A DNA stretch of 64,000 bases, from contig OW240913.1 in NCBI GenBank assembly GCA_933207985.1, positions 275,139,583 through 275,203,582 on the forward strand, written 5' to 3'. Numbering within the stretch: the stretch's first letter is position 1; each line of letters starts with the position of its first letter. This DNA comes from Pelobates cultripes (Eukaryota; Chordata; Amphibia; Anura; Pelobatidae). Shown here in pieces: positions 45,586-57,542 of the stretch. The notes beneath the pieces were generated by a model that did not search any database, was not told where the DNA came from, and saw only the letters and a list, made by a program, of their open reading frames with translations. The translations under genes and the position numbers were made by a program.

Positions 45586-46759
45586 CACTATATGGACAAA
45601 AGTACTGTGACAGCTGACCATTACACCAACAGGGACCTTTATGACATTGCATTCTAAAATCATAGACATTAATATGTAGTTGGTCCCCCCATTGCAGCTA
45701 TAACAGCTTCCATTCTTCTGGTTAGTCTTTCTGTGGGAATGTTTGCCCATTCATCCAGTAGAGCATTTGAGAGGTCAGGCACTAATTTTGGACGAGAAGG
45801 CCTGGCTTGCAATCTCCATTCCAGTTCATCCTCAAGATGTTCAATGGGGTTAAAGTCAGGGCTTTGTGCAGGCCATTCAAGTTCTTGAACATCAAACTCA
45901 TCCACCATTGTCTTTATGGACCTTGCTTTGTGCACTGTCATGCTGCAATAGAATAATGCCTTCCCCAAACTGTTCCCACAAAGTTGGAAGCATAGCATTG
46001 CCAAAAATCTCTTGGTATGCTGAAGCCTTAAGATTTCCCTTCATTGGAAGTAAGAGGCCTAGCCCCATCCCTGATAAAAAAAAAACCAACACCATTACCC
46101 ATCATTCAGTAAACCTAACAGTTGGCACAATGCAGTCAGGCAACATTTTCCTGGTGTCCATGAAACTCAGACTTGTCTATCAGACTGCCAAATAGAGAAG
46201 CATGATTTGTCACTCCACAGAACATGTTTTCACTACTCCAGTGGCAGATTGCCTTATACGACTCCATCTGATGCTTGGCATTGTACTTGTGAATGTGAGG
46301 ATCTCATGCAGCTGCTCGGCTATGGAAACCCATCCAATGAAGCTCCCACCACACAGCTTTTCTACTTATATTAATGCAGGTGGAAGTTTGGAACTCTTCA
46401 ACTATGGAATCAGCAGAGCTTTGGAGACTTTTGTGCACAATGCGCCTCAGCACTCAGTGACTTTACGCGTTCTTCCGCTCCATAGCCGAGTTGCTGCTCT
46501 TCCTAAATATATCCACTTCCAAATAATACCTCTTACAGTTGAATGTGGAATATCTAGCATGGATGAAATTATATGAACTGACATATCACAGTACCACACT
46601 TGAATTCAGAACGACCAATTGTTTTCACAAATGTTTGTAAACATATACAGACTTTATGGCTAAGTGCTTGATCTTACATGCCTGTGGCAATACGTCTGAT
46701 TGAAACACCAATATTTAAAAAATTAAGAGGTGTGTCGCAATACTTTTGTTCATATAGTG
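45586..46759 (-). mobile_element. Tc1/mariner-like transposon, second family
   Basis: Left end CACTATATGGACAAAAGTAC and right end, inverted, TACTTTTGTTCATATAGTG, giving inverted ends of about 22 bp with two or three mismatches. 1174 bp long. The transposase is minus-strand and degraded. The left end merges with a CA microsatellite, so TA duplication is unclear on that side; tgTA follows the right end. Confidence 0.82.
45669..46580 (-). pseudogene. Tc1/mariner-like transposase, degraded
   Basis: ORF 45669-46004 retains the catalytic end: HDSAQ-like sequence in another frame near 45940, then ELEWPAQSPDFNPIEHLEDELEWRL with the final glutamate and a typical C-terminus. Upstream, the remaining frames (45898-46095 and beyond) carry LLPMKGNLKA-type residues but are shifted. 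Not functional. Confidence 0.75.
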
Positions 46760-47035
46760 TATATTATACACATATACACACACATAGAAAATGGTACTTC
46801 CCAAATTTTGGTTCAAGAAACTGCATCCTATATTCCTAAAAATATATAATTTGGGGAAAAATTGGATGAAAGAAACATGTTGGGCTTTACAGGATGGAGT
46901 ATGTGAGATATACAGGAGTGGGGGTGGATGTGGTGACCAGAAAACAAAAAATGCACTGAGAATAATACACATCTGCCTGCACGTACTACCCAATTACACC
47001 AATAAAATAGACACTACACAGTTACTTATTACATA

Positions 47036-47650
47036 GTTACGTAGGCTGAAAAGAGACTTGCGTCCATCAAGTTCAGCCTTCCTCACATTTGTTTTTTGCT
47101 GTTGATCCAAAAGAAGGTAAAAAAAAAAAACAGTATGAAGCGCTTCCATTTTTGCAACAAACTAAGAAAAACATTCCTTTTTGACCCCTGAATGGCAGTC
47201 AGATTTATCCTTGGAGCAAGAAGTTATTACCCTACAGTTGAAAGATTATATCCTTGAATATTCTGTTTTTGCAAGTATGCATCTAGTTGCTGTTTGAACA
47301 TCTGTATGGGATCTGATAAAACCACTTCTTCAGGCTGAGAATTCCACATCCTTATTGTTCTGACAGTAAAAAAAATATTTTCTTTGCCTTGGACGAAATA
47401 TTCTTTCTTCCAGTCTAAACGCATGACCTTGTGTCCTATGTAGAGTCCGGTTTGTGAATAGATTTCCACACAATGGTTTGTATTGGCCCCGGATATCTTT
47501 GTATAATGTTATCATAACCCCTCCGAGGCAACGTTTGTCTAAAATAAAGAGGTTTAAATTTGTTAACCTTTCTTCATAGCTGGAATGTTCCATTCCTTGT
47601 ATTAATTTTATAGCCTGCCTTCATTATCTACACATAGATAATGGAGTCTA
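47036..47650 (-). pseudogene. CR1-like LINE, RT C-terminus and 3' tail
   Basis: ORF 47330-47593 has the LINE C-terminal blocks SSYEERLTNLNLFILDKRCLGG and DIRGQ; 47227-47469 continues in another frame with VRTIRMWNSQPEEVV. The tail (47036-47120) is shared with 8459-8550. 5'-truncated and frameshifted. Confidence 0.75.
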
Positions 47651-48640
47651 TGTGGAGCTGAATGAGCTAAAAAATGTTTAATGTAGAAAATTTTATTATA
47701 CCATATATAAAGATTACAGATAAATAGGAAGAAAGTGAATTCAGAGGAGGAGGGACTTGGAGTAGCTGTACTCTTGGCCACGTTGCGCTGTAACTAACAC
47801 GGTAAGCTGTTGTGGTTATCGTATGTCCAATATCCGTTTTATAACGGATATTGCACATAAGTTGTAAAATTTTGGGAGCGGGCTGCCAATAGAAATCTAA
47901 GGTACATCTGAGGGCTCAGAATGCCTCTAATGTCTTCCTGCCATTTCACAGAGTTTGCCTCCGTGAAAAGACACTGGACATTTAGTGTCAAGCAAAACCC
48001 CATACGCAAGCATTGATTGAATGCTTTCCTATGGATAATGTCTAATTTGCACGGTGCACACGTGCATTAGGTGTCCTCCTCCCCTTCAGCTTATGTTAGG
48101 GACCTTGGTGCTGGTGTCAGGTTAATGAATGAAAAGATTTTTTAACCCTTTCATGGACGGGGGGGAGGGAGCCATGTGGGTAGAGGACACAGTGTTAGGA
48201 ATATATCTTTGTTTTCCTAACACTAACGTGTTCCTTTAATTTTTCTTCTGATAATTAAGTGTATTGAGGGTGCAGATTTAGGGCAGAACAGCATTGCAAA
48301 TTGTGAAGTACAGCTGTACTGTATTAATATAAAGAAAACAATACTGCAGAATAGAAGAGATGGAAGGTAATAAAATAATAAAATGGTTCCCTTTGTTGGC
48401 AATAGCAGCTTAATACATGAAGATTTTTATAGTAGTGCAGTCAGTGCATGACTGAGGGTGCAATCATCGGCAATTTCTTATCACAACTTCAAACCTTCCA
48501 TGTATTCCACTTTGATTGCGATCAACCCTGTCCTTTTTTTCTGGCAGCATGTAAATGTGTGATGTGTGGGAGTATATAACACGAGTTCTACCACAATAAA
48601 ACTTACAATAATGTATTCCTAGACATCATTGATAATATTT
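47651..48640. other. Interval without a recognised feature
   Basis: AT-rich DNA; short ORFs without domains. No repeat boundaries seen. Confidence 0.4.
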
Positions 48641-48647
48641 ATATATA

Positions 48648-49768
48648 GACAGATCAGTCACAACATTAAAACCACCTGCTTAATATCATGTAGGTCAGGT
48701 TCCCCTCGTGCTGACAAAACAGCTCTGATGTGTCAAGGCATGGACTCCACAAGATCTCATTTCCTGTGGTATTGGCACCAAGACATTAGCAGCAGATCCG
48801 TTAAGTCCTGGAAGTTGTGAGGTGAGACCTCCATGGATCGAATGTGTTGCTCCAGCACATCCCATAGATAATCGGATTGAGATGTGAGAATTTTGGAAGT
48901 CAAAGCAACACCTTAAACTCTATGTCATGCTCCTCAAACCATTCATTAACAAATCTGCAGTGTGGCAGGGTACATTATCCTGCTGAAAGAGGCCACTGCC
49001 AGCAGGGAACACTATTGCCAAAAATCTCTAGGTAGGTGGTACATGTGAATGTAACGTCCACATGAATGCCATGACCCAAGGTTTCCGTGCAGAACATTGA
49101 TCACAGCATAACACTGTCTCTGCCGTCTTGCCTTCCTCCCATAGTGCATCCTCCTGCCATCTGTTCCCCAGGTAAACGACATGCACGTATCAGGCCATTC
49201 ACTTGATCTTAAAGAAATTGTGATGCATCAGACCAGGCAACTTTTTTCCATTGCTCTATGGTCCAGTTCTGACACTCATGTCCTCACTGAAGGCGCTTTA
49301 GGCAGTGAACAGCAGTCATCATGGGCATTCTGACCAGTCTGTGGTTACGCTGCCCCATATGCAGCAAACTGTGATGCTTTGCTTGTTCTGATACCTTTCT
49401 ACCATGGCCAGCCTTACATTTTTCAGCAATTTGAGCTACAATATCTCTTCTGTGCGATCGGACCAGACAGGCTAGCTTTGGGCGCTTATGACCCTGAAGC
49501 CGGTTCACCAGTGGTACTTCATGGAACCACTTTTGGTAGATACTACATACTGGGAACACCCCACAAGACAATATTTTTGGAGATGCTGTGATACAGTCGT
49601 CTAGCCATCATTCTTTTGCCCTTGTCATAGTCACTCAGATCCCTTCCCTTGCTCATTTTTCATGCTTCCAACACATAAAATTTAAGAACTGTTCACTATG
49701 ATCTTATGATTTCCACTTCTTCATGGGTGCCATTGTAACAACCTGTCAGTGGTTTTAATGTTGAGCAG
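48648..49768 (-). mobile_element. Tc1/mariner-like transposon, third family, degraded
   Basis: Left end GACAGATCAGTCACAACATT then aaaaccacctgc; right end inverted CTGCTCAACATTAAAACCAC then tgacagg. The shared AACATTAAAACCAC is a mariner-type end known in vertebrates. 49284-49571 and surrounding frames carry transposase remnants on the minus strand, but no frame is long. About 1.1 kb in total. Confidence 0.7.
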
Positions 49769-50084
49769 TATATTATTTATTTATTTTAGGAGGGGGGGAG
49801 GGGGGGTTTGTAGCAGTTAGATTGTAGCAGTATAAGTCAGGGATGCAGATGTAAAATAACTGATGAAATTTGTAATACCACAATGGTTCAATTTTTAAAC
49901 AGCCAGAATAGAGGACTAAATGTGGACTTGGTTTTCCTGTCCCCCTATCAATGTTTTACATGACCCCCTCATCATTATCTTACTTTTCTGTCATATGTAT
50001 CCACATGTTAAAATTAATTATAATTATATGTTTATTATTATATATAAATAGTATTATGTACAGACATAGGCTTTCACATAGTAC

Positions 50085-50375
50085 TGCATGTAGGCGTATA
50101 TATCTTGGTGTGCATTTCTATATGTGTATCTGGGTTCATATGTATGTATGTGTGTGTAAATATATGTGTATGTATATGTGTACATATGATTATATATATG
50201 GCTCTATGTATGTGTGGGCACATTTTTACATATGTAGGTATATGTATTGGTGCTTGTGTGTGGATGTATGTATAGGTGTGCACACACATATATTTGTGCA
50301 TTTGAGTGTATATATATGCATGTGTATATAGTTGTGTGTATATGTAGATCATTTACATGTATATGTAGGTTGTAT
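50085..50375. repeat. TATGTGTA-type microsatellite
   Basis: Irregular (TATG/TGTA)n with long runs such as atgtatgtatgtgtgtgtaa. It gives spurious Tyr/Cys/Val-rich ORFs. Confidence 0.8.
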
Positions 50376-50727
50376 ATAGGCCTTCATGCTTTTTCTGGAC
50401 TCTGTAGTATGTATATTTTATCAGTGCCTATAATTAAAGGGACAATATGAACGTGGAATTTGCATCACAAAAAAAGTGGAGCATAATTATATTTTTAAAA
50501 GTATATCTTTCTAGGACTTCACAATGTTTTATTCAATTAATCAATCAGGAAAAGGTGATGCTAACGACATTTATTGCATTATAAACAAAGCAAGGACAGT
50601 GGGAGAATTATAGTAGGGAACTTGAACAGGCCTGTTGAGAGTCCCAAGCTGGATTATCATGGGAGATCCGAGACCTCCTGCAGATTTTACCGATTTATCC
50701 CAACTCCTTTTTGAGGCTAAGCAAGTT

Positions 50728-50815
50728 ACAGTGAGGGGAAAAAAGTATTTGAACCCCTGTTGCTTTTGAACATTTGCCTACTGACAAAGAAATAATCAGT
50801 CTATAAGATGAATAG
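50728..50815 (+). mobile_element. Solitary Tc1-like terminal sequence
   Basis: TACAGTGAGGGGAAAAAAGT, then atttgaacccc and ctgacaaagaaataatcagt, closely matching the end of the Tc1-like element at 40394-40480. No transposase follows, so this is a fragment. Confidence 0.75.
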
Positions 50816-53800
50816 AAGTCATTAGAGCATACATTAAGAGTCATGGCTACAATACAAAGCAATGATGTGCTACACTAGGAAGACTTAGAAAGACATCCAC
50901 CTTTACTACGCCACTTTCCTCCTACATCTATTGTAATTATGTTATTAAACAAAACATAATGCCTAGTTCATCAGAGTTAATTGAACTCAGTGTCTTGTGT
51001 GACTAGCATCTCCACCTTAATACCAGCTTCAACCATTCCACTCAGCCTATATGTGAGCTTTCTGCCTAGAGTACCTGGTTAAAATACAATAAACAGCTAA
51101 TCGCACCACCTTACAATAAGAAGATAATCTGACTAAACAGTATGTGCTGGTATAGTTAGTGACAGGCGTAATTGCTCCTCCTGTGTCTGCAAAAGAACAC
51201 TCAACAACCGTTACGCTGTCTTTAAATGAGTTCCCCTAGTTTTAACACTATTTTTTTGAGGAGGGGTTCTGCTCCCCCATATTGTTCCCTGCCTAAAATG
51301 AATACATAAAGTCCCTGCAATTCAGATTTCAATGAAGTTGAACATCTTTGTGTGAGGTCTGGTTTACTTAAAAGGTATTTCATGTACTCTGCCTGGTGTA
51401 AGACATTGTTCATAGCTTATTAGCCATTTCTGCCTGTGAAAGTCTGTGCAAGTTATTAGAGGTTACAACGATCTTTTTACTTGGTAAAATCTCCTACATA
51501 TTTCTAGGACATACTTGAAAATGAAAGAAATCTAAATGTAGCCTTCCTGGTAAAATAATGTTGTGTTGCAATGTCTTGCATAGTTTCCTGTACCGTTAGT
51601 AGATATATTATTTGGAAGCTAAGTTGTAGCCAACCAAAGCGAATTAATTTTTTTCTGTAAGAAAGGATTGGAGAGCAAATAAATGATAAAGGAAAATATA
51701 TGTATATATGTTTTTCTTTTCATAATTGGTTGTGTGGTTTATTATTTTAAGAATACTGTACACTTATAAAATAAAAATAATTAAATAAAAAAATCTAAAA
51801 AAAATCTGTATTTATTCCAGAACCCGGACAATCTCACCACTGCAGCCTTTAACCCCTTAAGGACCAAACTTCTTGAATAAAAGGGAATCATGACATGTCA
51901 CACATGTCATGTGTCCTTAAGGGGTTAAAGTATTGAGGACACTCAACACATGCATAGCAATTACTGAATGACAAATAGATTCAATAATTGAATCTATTTT
52001 AAACAATTGATTCTATTTTAGTCTGAAGCCCCTAGTAGCTGTCTAAATGACAGACCCCAGTGGGTGTGGAAATTGCAAAATATAAAAACAGAGCTGTGAA
52101 CAGTTTACAACAGTAAGGCTGCAAATGCAACGTCTATCCACCAAAATTGCTTTGTTTATATGAAGTTGTTTTGGTGCTTAGTATGTACATTTAAGAACAA
52201 TCTTGAAGTTGAGAGAAATTTACATGTATTTGTCTTGGTAAGCACTTTTTAAATAAAAGTACCTACAAAAATAAAAACTTAGGCGTTATATAATATATAA
52301 CATTGTACTAAGAAGACCTAACAATTTTGTAAATAAAGATTACAGATCATAAAAAAAAATATAAATGATGTCACTTTGTAACAGTAGAGATGTACATCAT
52401 ATAAGTGCGAAGTTATTGCTGCAGTTTACATACTTACCAGCTATCACTGATTATAAATTTATGAAACCATAGTTATTTATACCGTGGATAACTGCTGTAA
52501 CAAAAGCAGTGGTCAAGTTGTGTTGTTACGATTGTCTTCATATAAGTTAGCTCCAGTAATTTAGGACCAAATCGTAGCTGACCCTCTTTATAATGCTTGC
52601 TGTTGAAAGGCGATGATTCATGGGCATTGTCATTTATATGTAAAATATTACTTGTAGGGCAAAGTTCTAAAAGTGGAGCAGTCACCAAGGAAACCAAATT
52701 AATCTTCATAACACATTGAGCCATATTTTGTATTCCACATACTCTGGTGATGCTCTCATTTATGATGTATATAGAAACATTTATAGAGACCTATATATAC
52801 CCAAATTTCCAAAGAGCTCCCTCCAACACAAATCATTTTACTACTGCTAGATTTCCGCTATACATTGAGAATTGTAATGTCTCCAGTGGCATAATTTCAC
52901 TTTGATAGATTGTGTAAAAAGGTGATAACATATGATTAGGCAATGTTAAATATAGTGTAATAAAAAAAGAGAGCTGTAAACCAAAGATGGAAATTATGGA
53001 AAGTATTAGTGAATCCATATGTTGTAAGATCTGTAAACATTTGGCAACAATACAATAAACAAATACACGTGAAATGTCCTTTCACAGACGTAAAATGCAA
53101 AATAGTGTTTTATTACTGCTGAAAAACACACACAGACATTCTTTAGCAGGAAAACCGCTTATGAAAGTATAATCATAAAACCAAATAACAACGATGAGAT
53201 GTTTAAGTGTTAACCTTATTGCAATTCTGTCCTTGATAATTTTGTTTTGGTGCAATGTGAGTTAATACTTCATTAGGTTATTCAAAATCTAATGATAGAG
53301 AAAATGGGAAATTGATAAGGCCATTCATTTAATTAATGGTGTAAGCTGTAGCATAAATGAATAAGAGATGCTCATTGAAAGGACAAAATTTAAGAGTTTA
53401 ACCAATCAAATAGAACTCAATTGTCATAATTTCATATGGTGTACATTTTCACTGATATCTCTTAAAACACATTGAAATTATATAGATTGTCAGACTGTTG
53501 AGGCATTGATATTAATTTAATCTTTCATAATGTGCAACGAAAGGGGCAAAAATAAAACTGAGAAAAAAATTCTGCAATATTTCGAAACTACCACCTAATT
53601 TTCGAATTGTAATTAGAGCCAAAAGTTTATAGAGTGCAGTTAGAAAACATATGACATAATCATAATCTTTATTAAAGTTCATACTGGAAATTGTATTCTA
53701 TTCCAGTAATTACATATGTATATATAAATGGCTATATATCAAAGTAATGTGTATTTATGTGCCTTTATAAAGAAAAACATATAGATATGAGTGAAGAATC

Positions 53801-54400
53801 TAAAGATAATACCAGTCTCTGTGCCATATATTATATACATACACACACACACACACACACACATACACACATACAAATGTGTGTGTAGGTCATTTATAGA
53901 TTACAAAAAGGGTATTTATTATAAATTATAATGGTTTGGTGATACACCATCCCCTACAACTAATGTGTGAGGGATAATATTGTAGCTTGTGACATCAGTA
54001 TTGTAGGTGGCTTGACAAATTACATTTTCTTAGAGTGGAATTTGGGCAACTAAGCATGGAACACTTAAGTCTCCTAAATAACTACAGACATTACTATACA
54101 TTTATTTATTTTTTAACAATATGTATATGTATATTTTAGTAGTCATTATATAAACGTTTGTTAGCTGGTAAATTCCTTTAACTAAATACACTAAATGGTA
54201 TATGAGCCCATAGGACAAAACTGGTTCATGTTGAAAAATAAAACAGGTTTCCTGCAATAAGCTGTTAATGAATTTTGGCAACTATACAAGAAACATTGTG
54301 AGATTGTGGTTTTTAATGAATGAAACTCAGATTTAGGTCTAATAAATGAAACTTTACAAAAACACAAAGATAATTGTTTATTCTGGATATATATTGTGAT
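50816..54400. other. AT-rich interval, largely unique
   Basis: No gene supported. Contains a dispersed repeat tail at 51505-51560 (ggacatacttgaaaat...cttcctggtaaaat), a related one at 52195-52265, the 72-bp TTAA MITE and an (AC)n run at 53837-53862. Confidence 0.45.
51853..51924. mobile_element. 72-bp TTAA MITE (piggyBac-like ends)
   Basis: Flanked by TTAA at 51849-51852 and 51925-51928. Ends CCCCTTAAGGAC and GTCCTTAAGGGG are perfect inverted repeats of 12 bp, with a second palindrome inside (catgacatgt...acatgtcatg). The same terminal sequence starts the outer element at 23689, so it is a minimal member of that family. Confidence 0.85.
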
Positions 54401-54409
54401 ATTGTGAAT

Positions 54410-54411
54410 AT

Positions 54412-54452
<41 letters not shown>

Positions 54453-54463
54453 CACACACACAC

Positions 54464-54509
<46 letters not shown>

Positions 54510-54520
54510 TCTGCATTGTA
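54410..54520. repeat. (CA)n microsatellite, about 100 bp
   Basis: Almost pure alternating CA with a few CG and AA interruptions. It encodes the poly-Cys/Val and His/Thr frames seen here. Confidence 0.95.
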
Positions 54521-54845
54521 TACACACTACACAAACACACACTCTGCATTCATTATATACACATACTACTCAAACACACTGCATTCACTATACACACACT
54601 TCACAAACACACACTCTGCATTCATTATATATACATATTGAATTCACTATACACACACTACACACACACTGCATTCACTTTACGTACACTACACACACAC
54701 TGCATTTACTATACACACACTACACAAACACACACACTCTGCATTCACTATGTATATACACTTTACACAAACACTCATTGCATTCACCATTTACCTTTAG
54801 AAATCGTTTATTTTTTCCACAATGGTAAATGTACAAAATAAATGT
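54520..54845. mobile_element. Partial copy of the hAT-like element at 55639
   Basis: actctgcattcactatacac-type units plus catttacctttagaaatcgt and aatggtaaatgtac match the interior and right part of the element at 55639-57012 (56450-56930). No terminal repeats are present, so this is an internal fragment. Confidence 0.55.
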
Positions 54846-55630
54846 ATAGAAAAATGTTCAGACAATTCCCTTCAGTGGTTAAAAAGTTAGTTGGAAGTCC
54901 TTTTTTTGACCGAGGAGGGACAAATCAGCCAGTTCCAACTGGTCTGGCAGGGTCCCTGGGACAACGCCCTGTTGGAGAACAATGGGGGGGAGGGGAGGAG
55001 GTACACCTTCCCATGGATTCAAAGGGGCAGAAAAAGTGTCCCAAAATCCAATAAGCCCAAACAATGTTTATAAAAGACAAACTCTCCCAGGGGCCATAGT
55101 CAGAAGGTAGGAGGCGGGCAAACAGGCCCCTCCAAAATCCAGTGGCGAGGTAACTTTCGCCACACAAGGTCAGTAGCGGTCACCCAGCATGCTCCTACAC
55201 CCACTTTTCCCCCCACTCTGAACCGGTGGGGGTTATCCCGGTTTCCACTGGGGAAATGGCCCTTTCCTCATACCGAGAAGAAGGTTCCCACGGAGTACTC
55301 CTCTGGCTCTAACCAACCTAAAATGTAGTGGCAACAATGACGAGGCAGATTACTGCCTCCTGGACCTCATGGGAAGAGTGCCTGGATAGGGCCTTTGCCA
55401 GCTTTTGGTCAAAATTGTGGAGTGTGATCTAGAACGGCACAACTCCCACACCACACCTACCTCAGATGCCGGAGGTTGAAGGTGCCTCTCTCGGGCATAG
55501 CTCTTTCTGCTCGCCTTACTAGGCCGAAGACCACAAGGGGTTTGCCCCAGAAGCATCGGCCACATCGCCAGTAGACCATCCGCCGAACACCTGTGCCTTC
55601 CGTCATGCCCAATTTGGGAAGGACTCGGAC
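54846..55630 (+). other. GC-rich repeat fragment, possibly a non-LTR ORF1 remnant
   Basis: GC-rich block split by the hAT-like insertion and resuming at 57021-57075. From 55338 the plus strand reads MTRQITASWTSWEECLDRAFASFW before a stop, faintly like the start of Tx1/L1-type ORF1 proteins of amphibians. Identity is not secure. Confidence 0.3.
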
Positions 55631-55638
55631 TCACTGAG
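55631..55638. repeat. 8-bp target duplication (tcactgag), left
   Basis: Identical to 57013-57020; both abut the TAGGGATCGACCG ends. Confidence 0.88.
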
Positions 55639-55796
55639 TAGGGATCGACCGATTATCGGTTTTACCGATATAATCGGCCGATATTCGGTATTCTCGGCAA
55701 TATCGGTATCGGCCAATTCAGATACCGATATTGCCGATAATACCTCCTAGGACTGCCAGGCTCATTACAAGCCCGGCGGTCCTGGGGGGGGGGGCA

Positions 55797-55980
55797 GAGA
55801 GCAAGCGCTTACTCACCTCCCAGCAGCTCCTCCAGCTCCCCATTGCAACTTTCGCGAGACCCGCGGCCGTCAGAGCGTTGCCATGGATCACCATGGCAAC
55901 GCTCCGCGCGACACGCTGGCCGCGAGAGTTACACTGGGGAGCTGGAGGAGCTGCTGGGAGGTGAGTAAGCGCTTGCTCTC
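55797..55980. repeat. GC-rich palindrome inside hAT-like element
   Basis: gagagcaagcgcttactcac at the left matches gtgagtaagcgcttgctctc at the right, with ctcccagcagctcctccagc / gctggaggagctgctgggag inside. A smaller hairpin (agcgttgccatgg...ccatggcaacgct) sits at the centre. Nearly the whole segment is self-complementary. Confidence 0.85.
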
Positions 55981-56129
55981 CGCCCCCCCAGCTCAGCCAA
56001 TACCACTGGACCACCAGGGACTGTCATATCCCCCCTCCCTGGCCAGGTAACAAACAGGGAGGGGGGGACAACAAAAATAAATAATAAAGTAAATATAATT
56101 TTTTTTAAAATAATTTAATAAAAAATGCC

Positions 56130-56860
56130 CCCTCACACACTGCATTATATACACATACACTACACAAACACACTGTGTATATAATGCAGTGTGTGTTTGT
56201 GTAGTGTGTGTATATAATGCAGTGTGTTTGTGTAGTGTGTGTATATAATGCAGTGTGTTTGTGTAGTGTTTATATAATTCGGTGTGTGTTTATGTAGTGT
56301 GTTTGTGCAGTGTGTGTTTGTGTAGTGTGTATATAATGTAGTGTGTGTGTGTGTTTGTGTAGTGTGTTTAATGCAGTGTGTGTGTAGTGTGTGTATATAA
56401 TGCAGTGTGTTTGTGTAGTGTGTTTATATAATGCACACTACACAAACACACTGCATTATATACACACACACTATACAAACACACACTCTGCATTATATAA
56501 ACACACTACATTCACTATACACACACTACACAAATACACACACAGTCTGCATTCATTATATACACACACACTTTGCATTTAGTATATACAGCATTCACTT
56601 TACGCACACTACCCACACACTACACAAACACTCTGCTTTCATTATATACACACTACACTAATACACACTGCATCCACTACACACACTAGACAAATACACA
56701 CTGCATCCACTACACAAACACACATTGCATCCTCCACACACACTACAAACACACAATGCATCCATAACACACACACTACACAAACACACACTGCATCCAC
56801 TACACACACACACTACACAAACACACACAGCTCCCCTGTCACACTGCATCCACTACACGT
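56130..56860. repeat. GT-type then CA-type minisatellite
   Basis: gtgtgtttgtgtagtgtgtg/tatataatgca units to about 56430, then the reverse-complement style acacactacacaaacacaca units. The two halves can pair, giving a satellite palindrome. Confidence 0.8.
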
Positions 56861-57442
56861 GGCATGTATATTTTGTGCATTTACCTTTAGAAATAGTTTT
56901 TATTTTGGTAAATGTACAGAATATCGGCAAATTATATCGGCTATCGGCCTGAAAGTTCACAGAATATCGGTATCGGTATCGGCTCTGAAAAATCAATATC
57001 GGTCGATCCCTATCACTGAGGACCCGAGACCGTGGCGCGCGGATGCTGACCTTCACAATCTGCACTTTTTTTTATAATAGTGAAAGCTTAGATAAGGTAA
57101 AAGATCAAGCTAAGTAAAACACGAAATAAGAACAGTGCTGCTTCACAAATATTCATGTCAGGCTCGGCAAAATCATAATGAAGTAAAGTAGCTCCAGTGA
57201 AGGAAAATTATGAGTAGTAAGACCGGGTGCCAGCTGTAGAAATGTGTGTCATAGGTGAGTAACTTATAGACAGGATTGCCCTAAAATAGTATAGCATAAA
57301 GTGCCAGCTAAACTGAGGCATGAAAATTGTTAAGGAGTGGACAGGTTAATTAGCCTATGCCTAACATATTATGTGTGCTGCCCCGACTGCCATATGGTCC
57401 GATGCTCTGGACCCAAAAATCCCTTTTTTTTAAGCTGTGTCC

Positions 57443-57542
57443 NNNNNNNNNNNNNNNNNNNNNNNNNNNNNNNNNNNNNNNNNNNNNNNNNNNNNNNNNN
57501 NNNNNNNNNNNNNNNNNNNNNNNNNNNNNNNNNNNNNNNNNN
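57443..57542. other. Assembly gap, 100 N
   Basis: Exactly 100 undetermined bases, usually a placeholder of unknown length. Satellite DNA begins immediately on the right, so the gap probably hides more of the array. Translated X residues here are meaningless. Confidence 0.98.

Larger units (their letters stand above)
55639..57012. mobile_element. hAT-like non-autonomous element with TAGGGATCGACCGAT ends
   Basis: Inverted ends TAGGGATCGACCGAT and ATCGGTCGATCCCTA, then multiple TATCGG/CCGATA motifs inside both ends (55655-55740, 56920-57000). Exact 8-bp duplications tcactgag. The interior has a 184-bp palindrome (55797-55980) and a two-sided GT/CA minisatellite (56130-56860). No transposase. 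1374 bp. Confidence 0.88.

Noticed and set aside
54879..55167. Overlapping GC-rich ORFs in both strands
   Set aside because: No protein family recognised; best explained as repeat-derived, so not called as genes.
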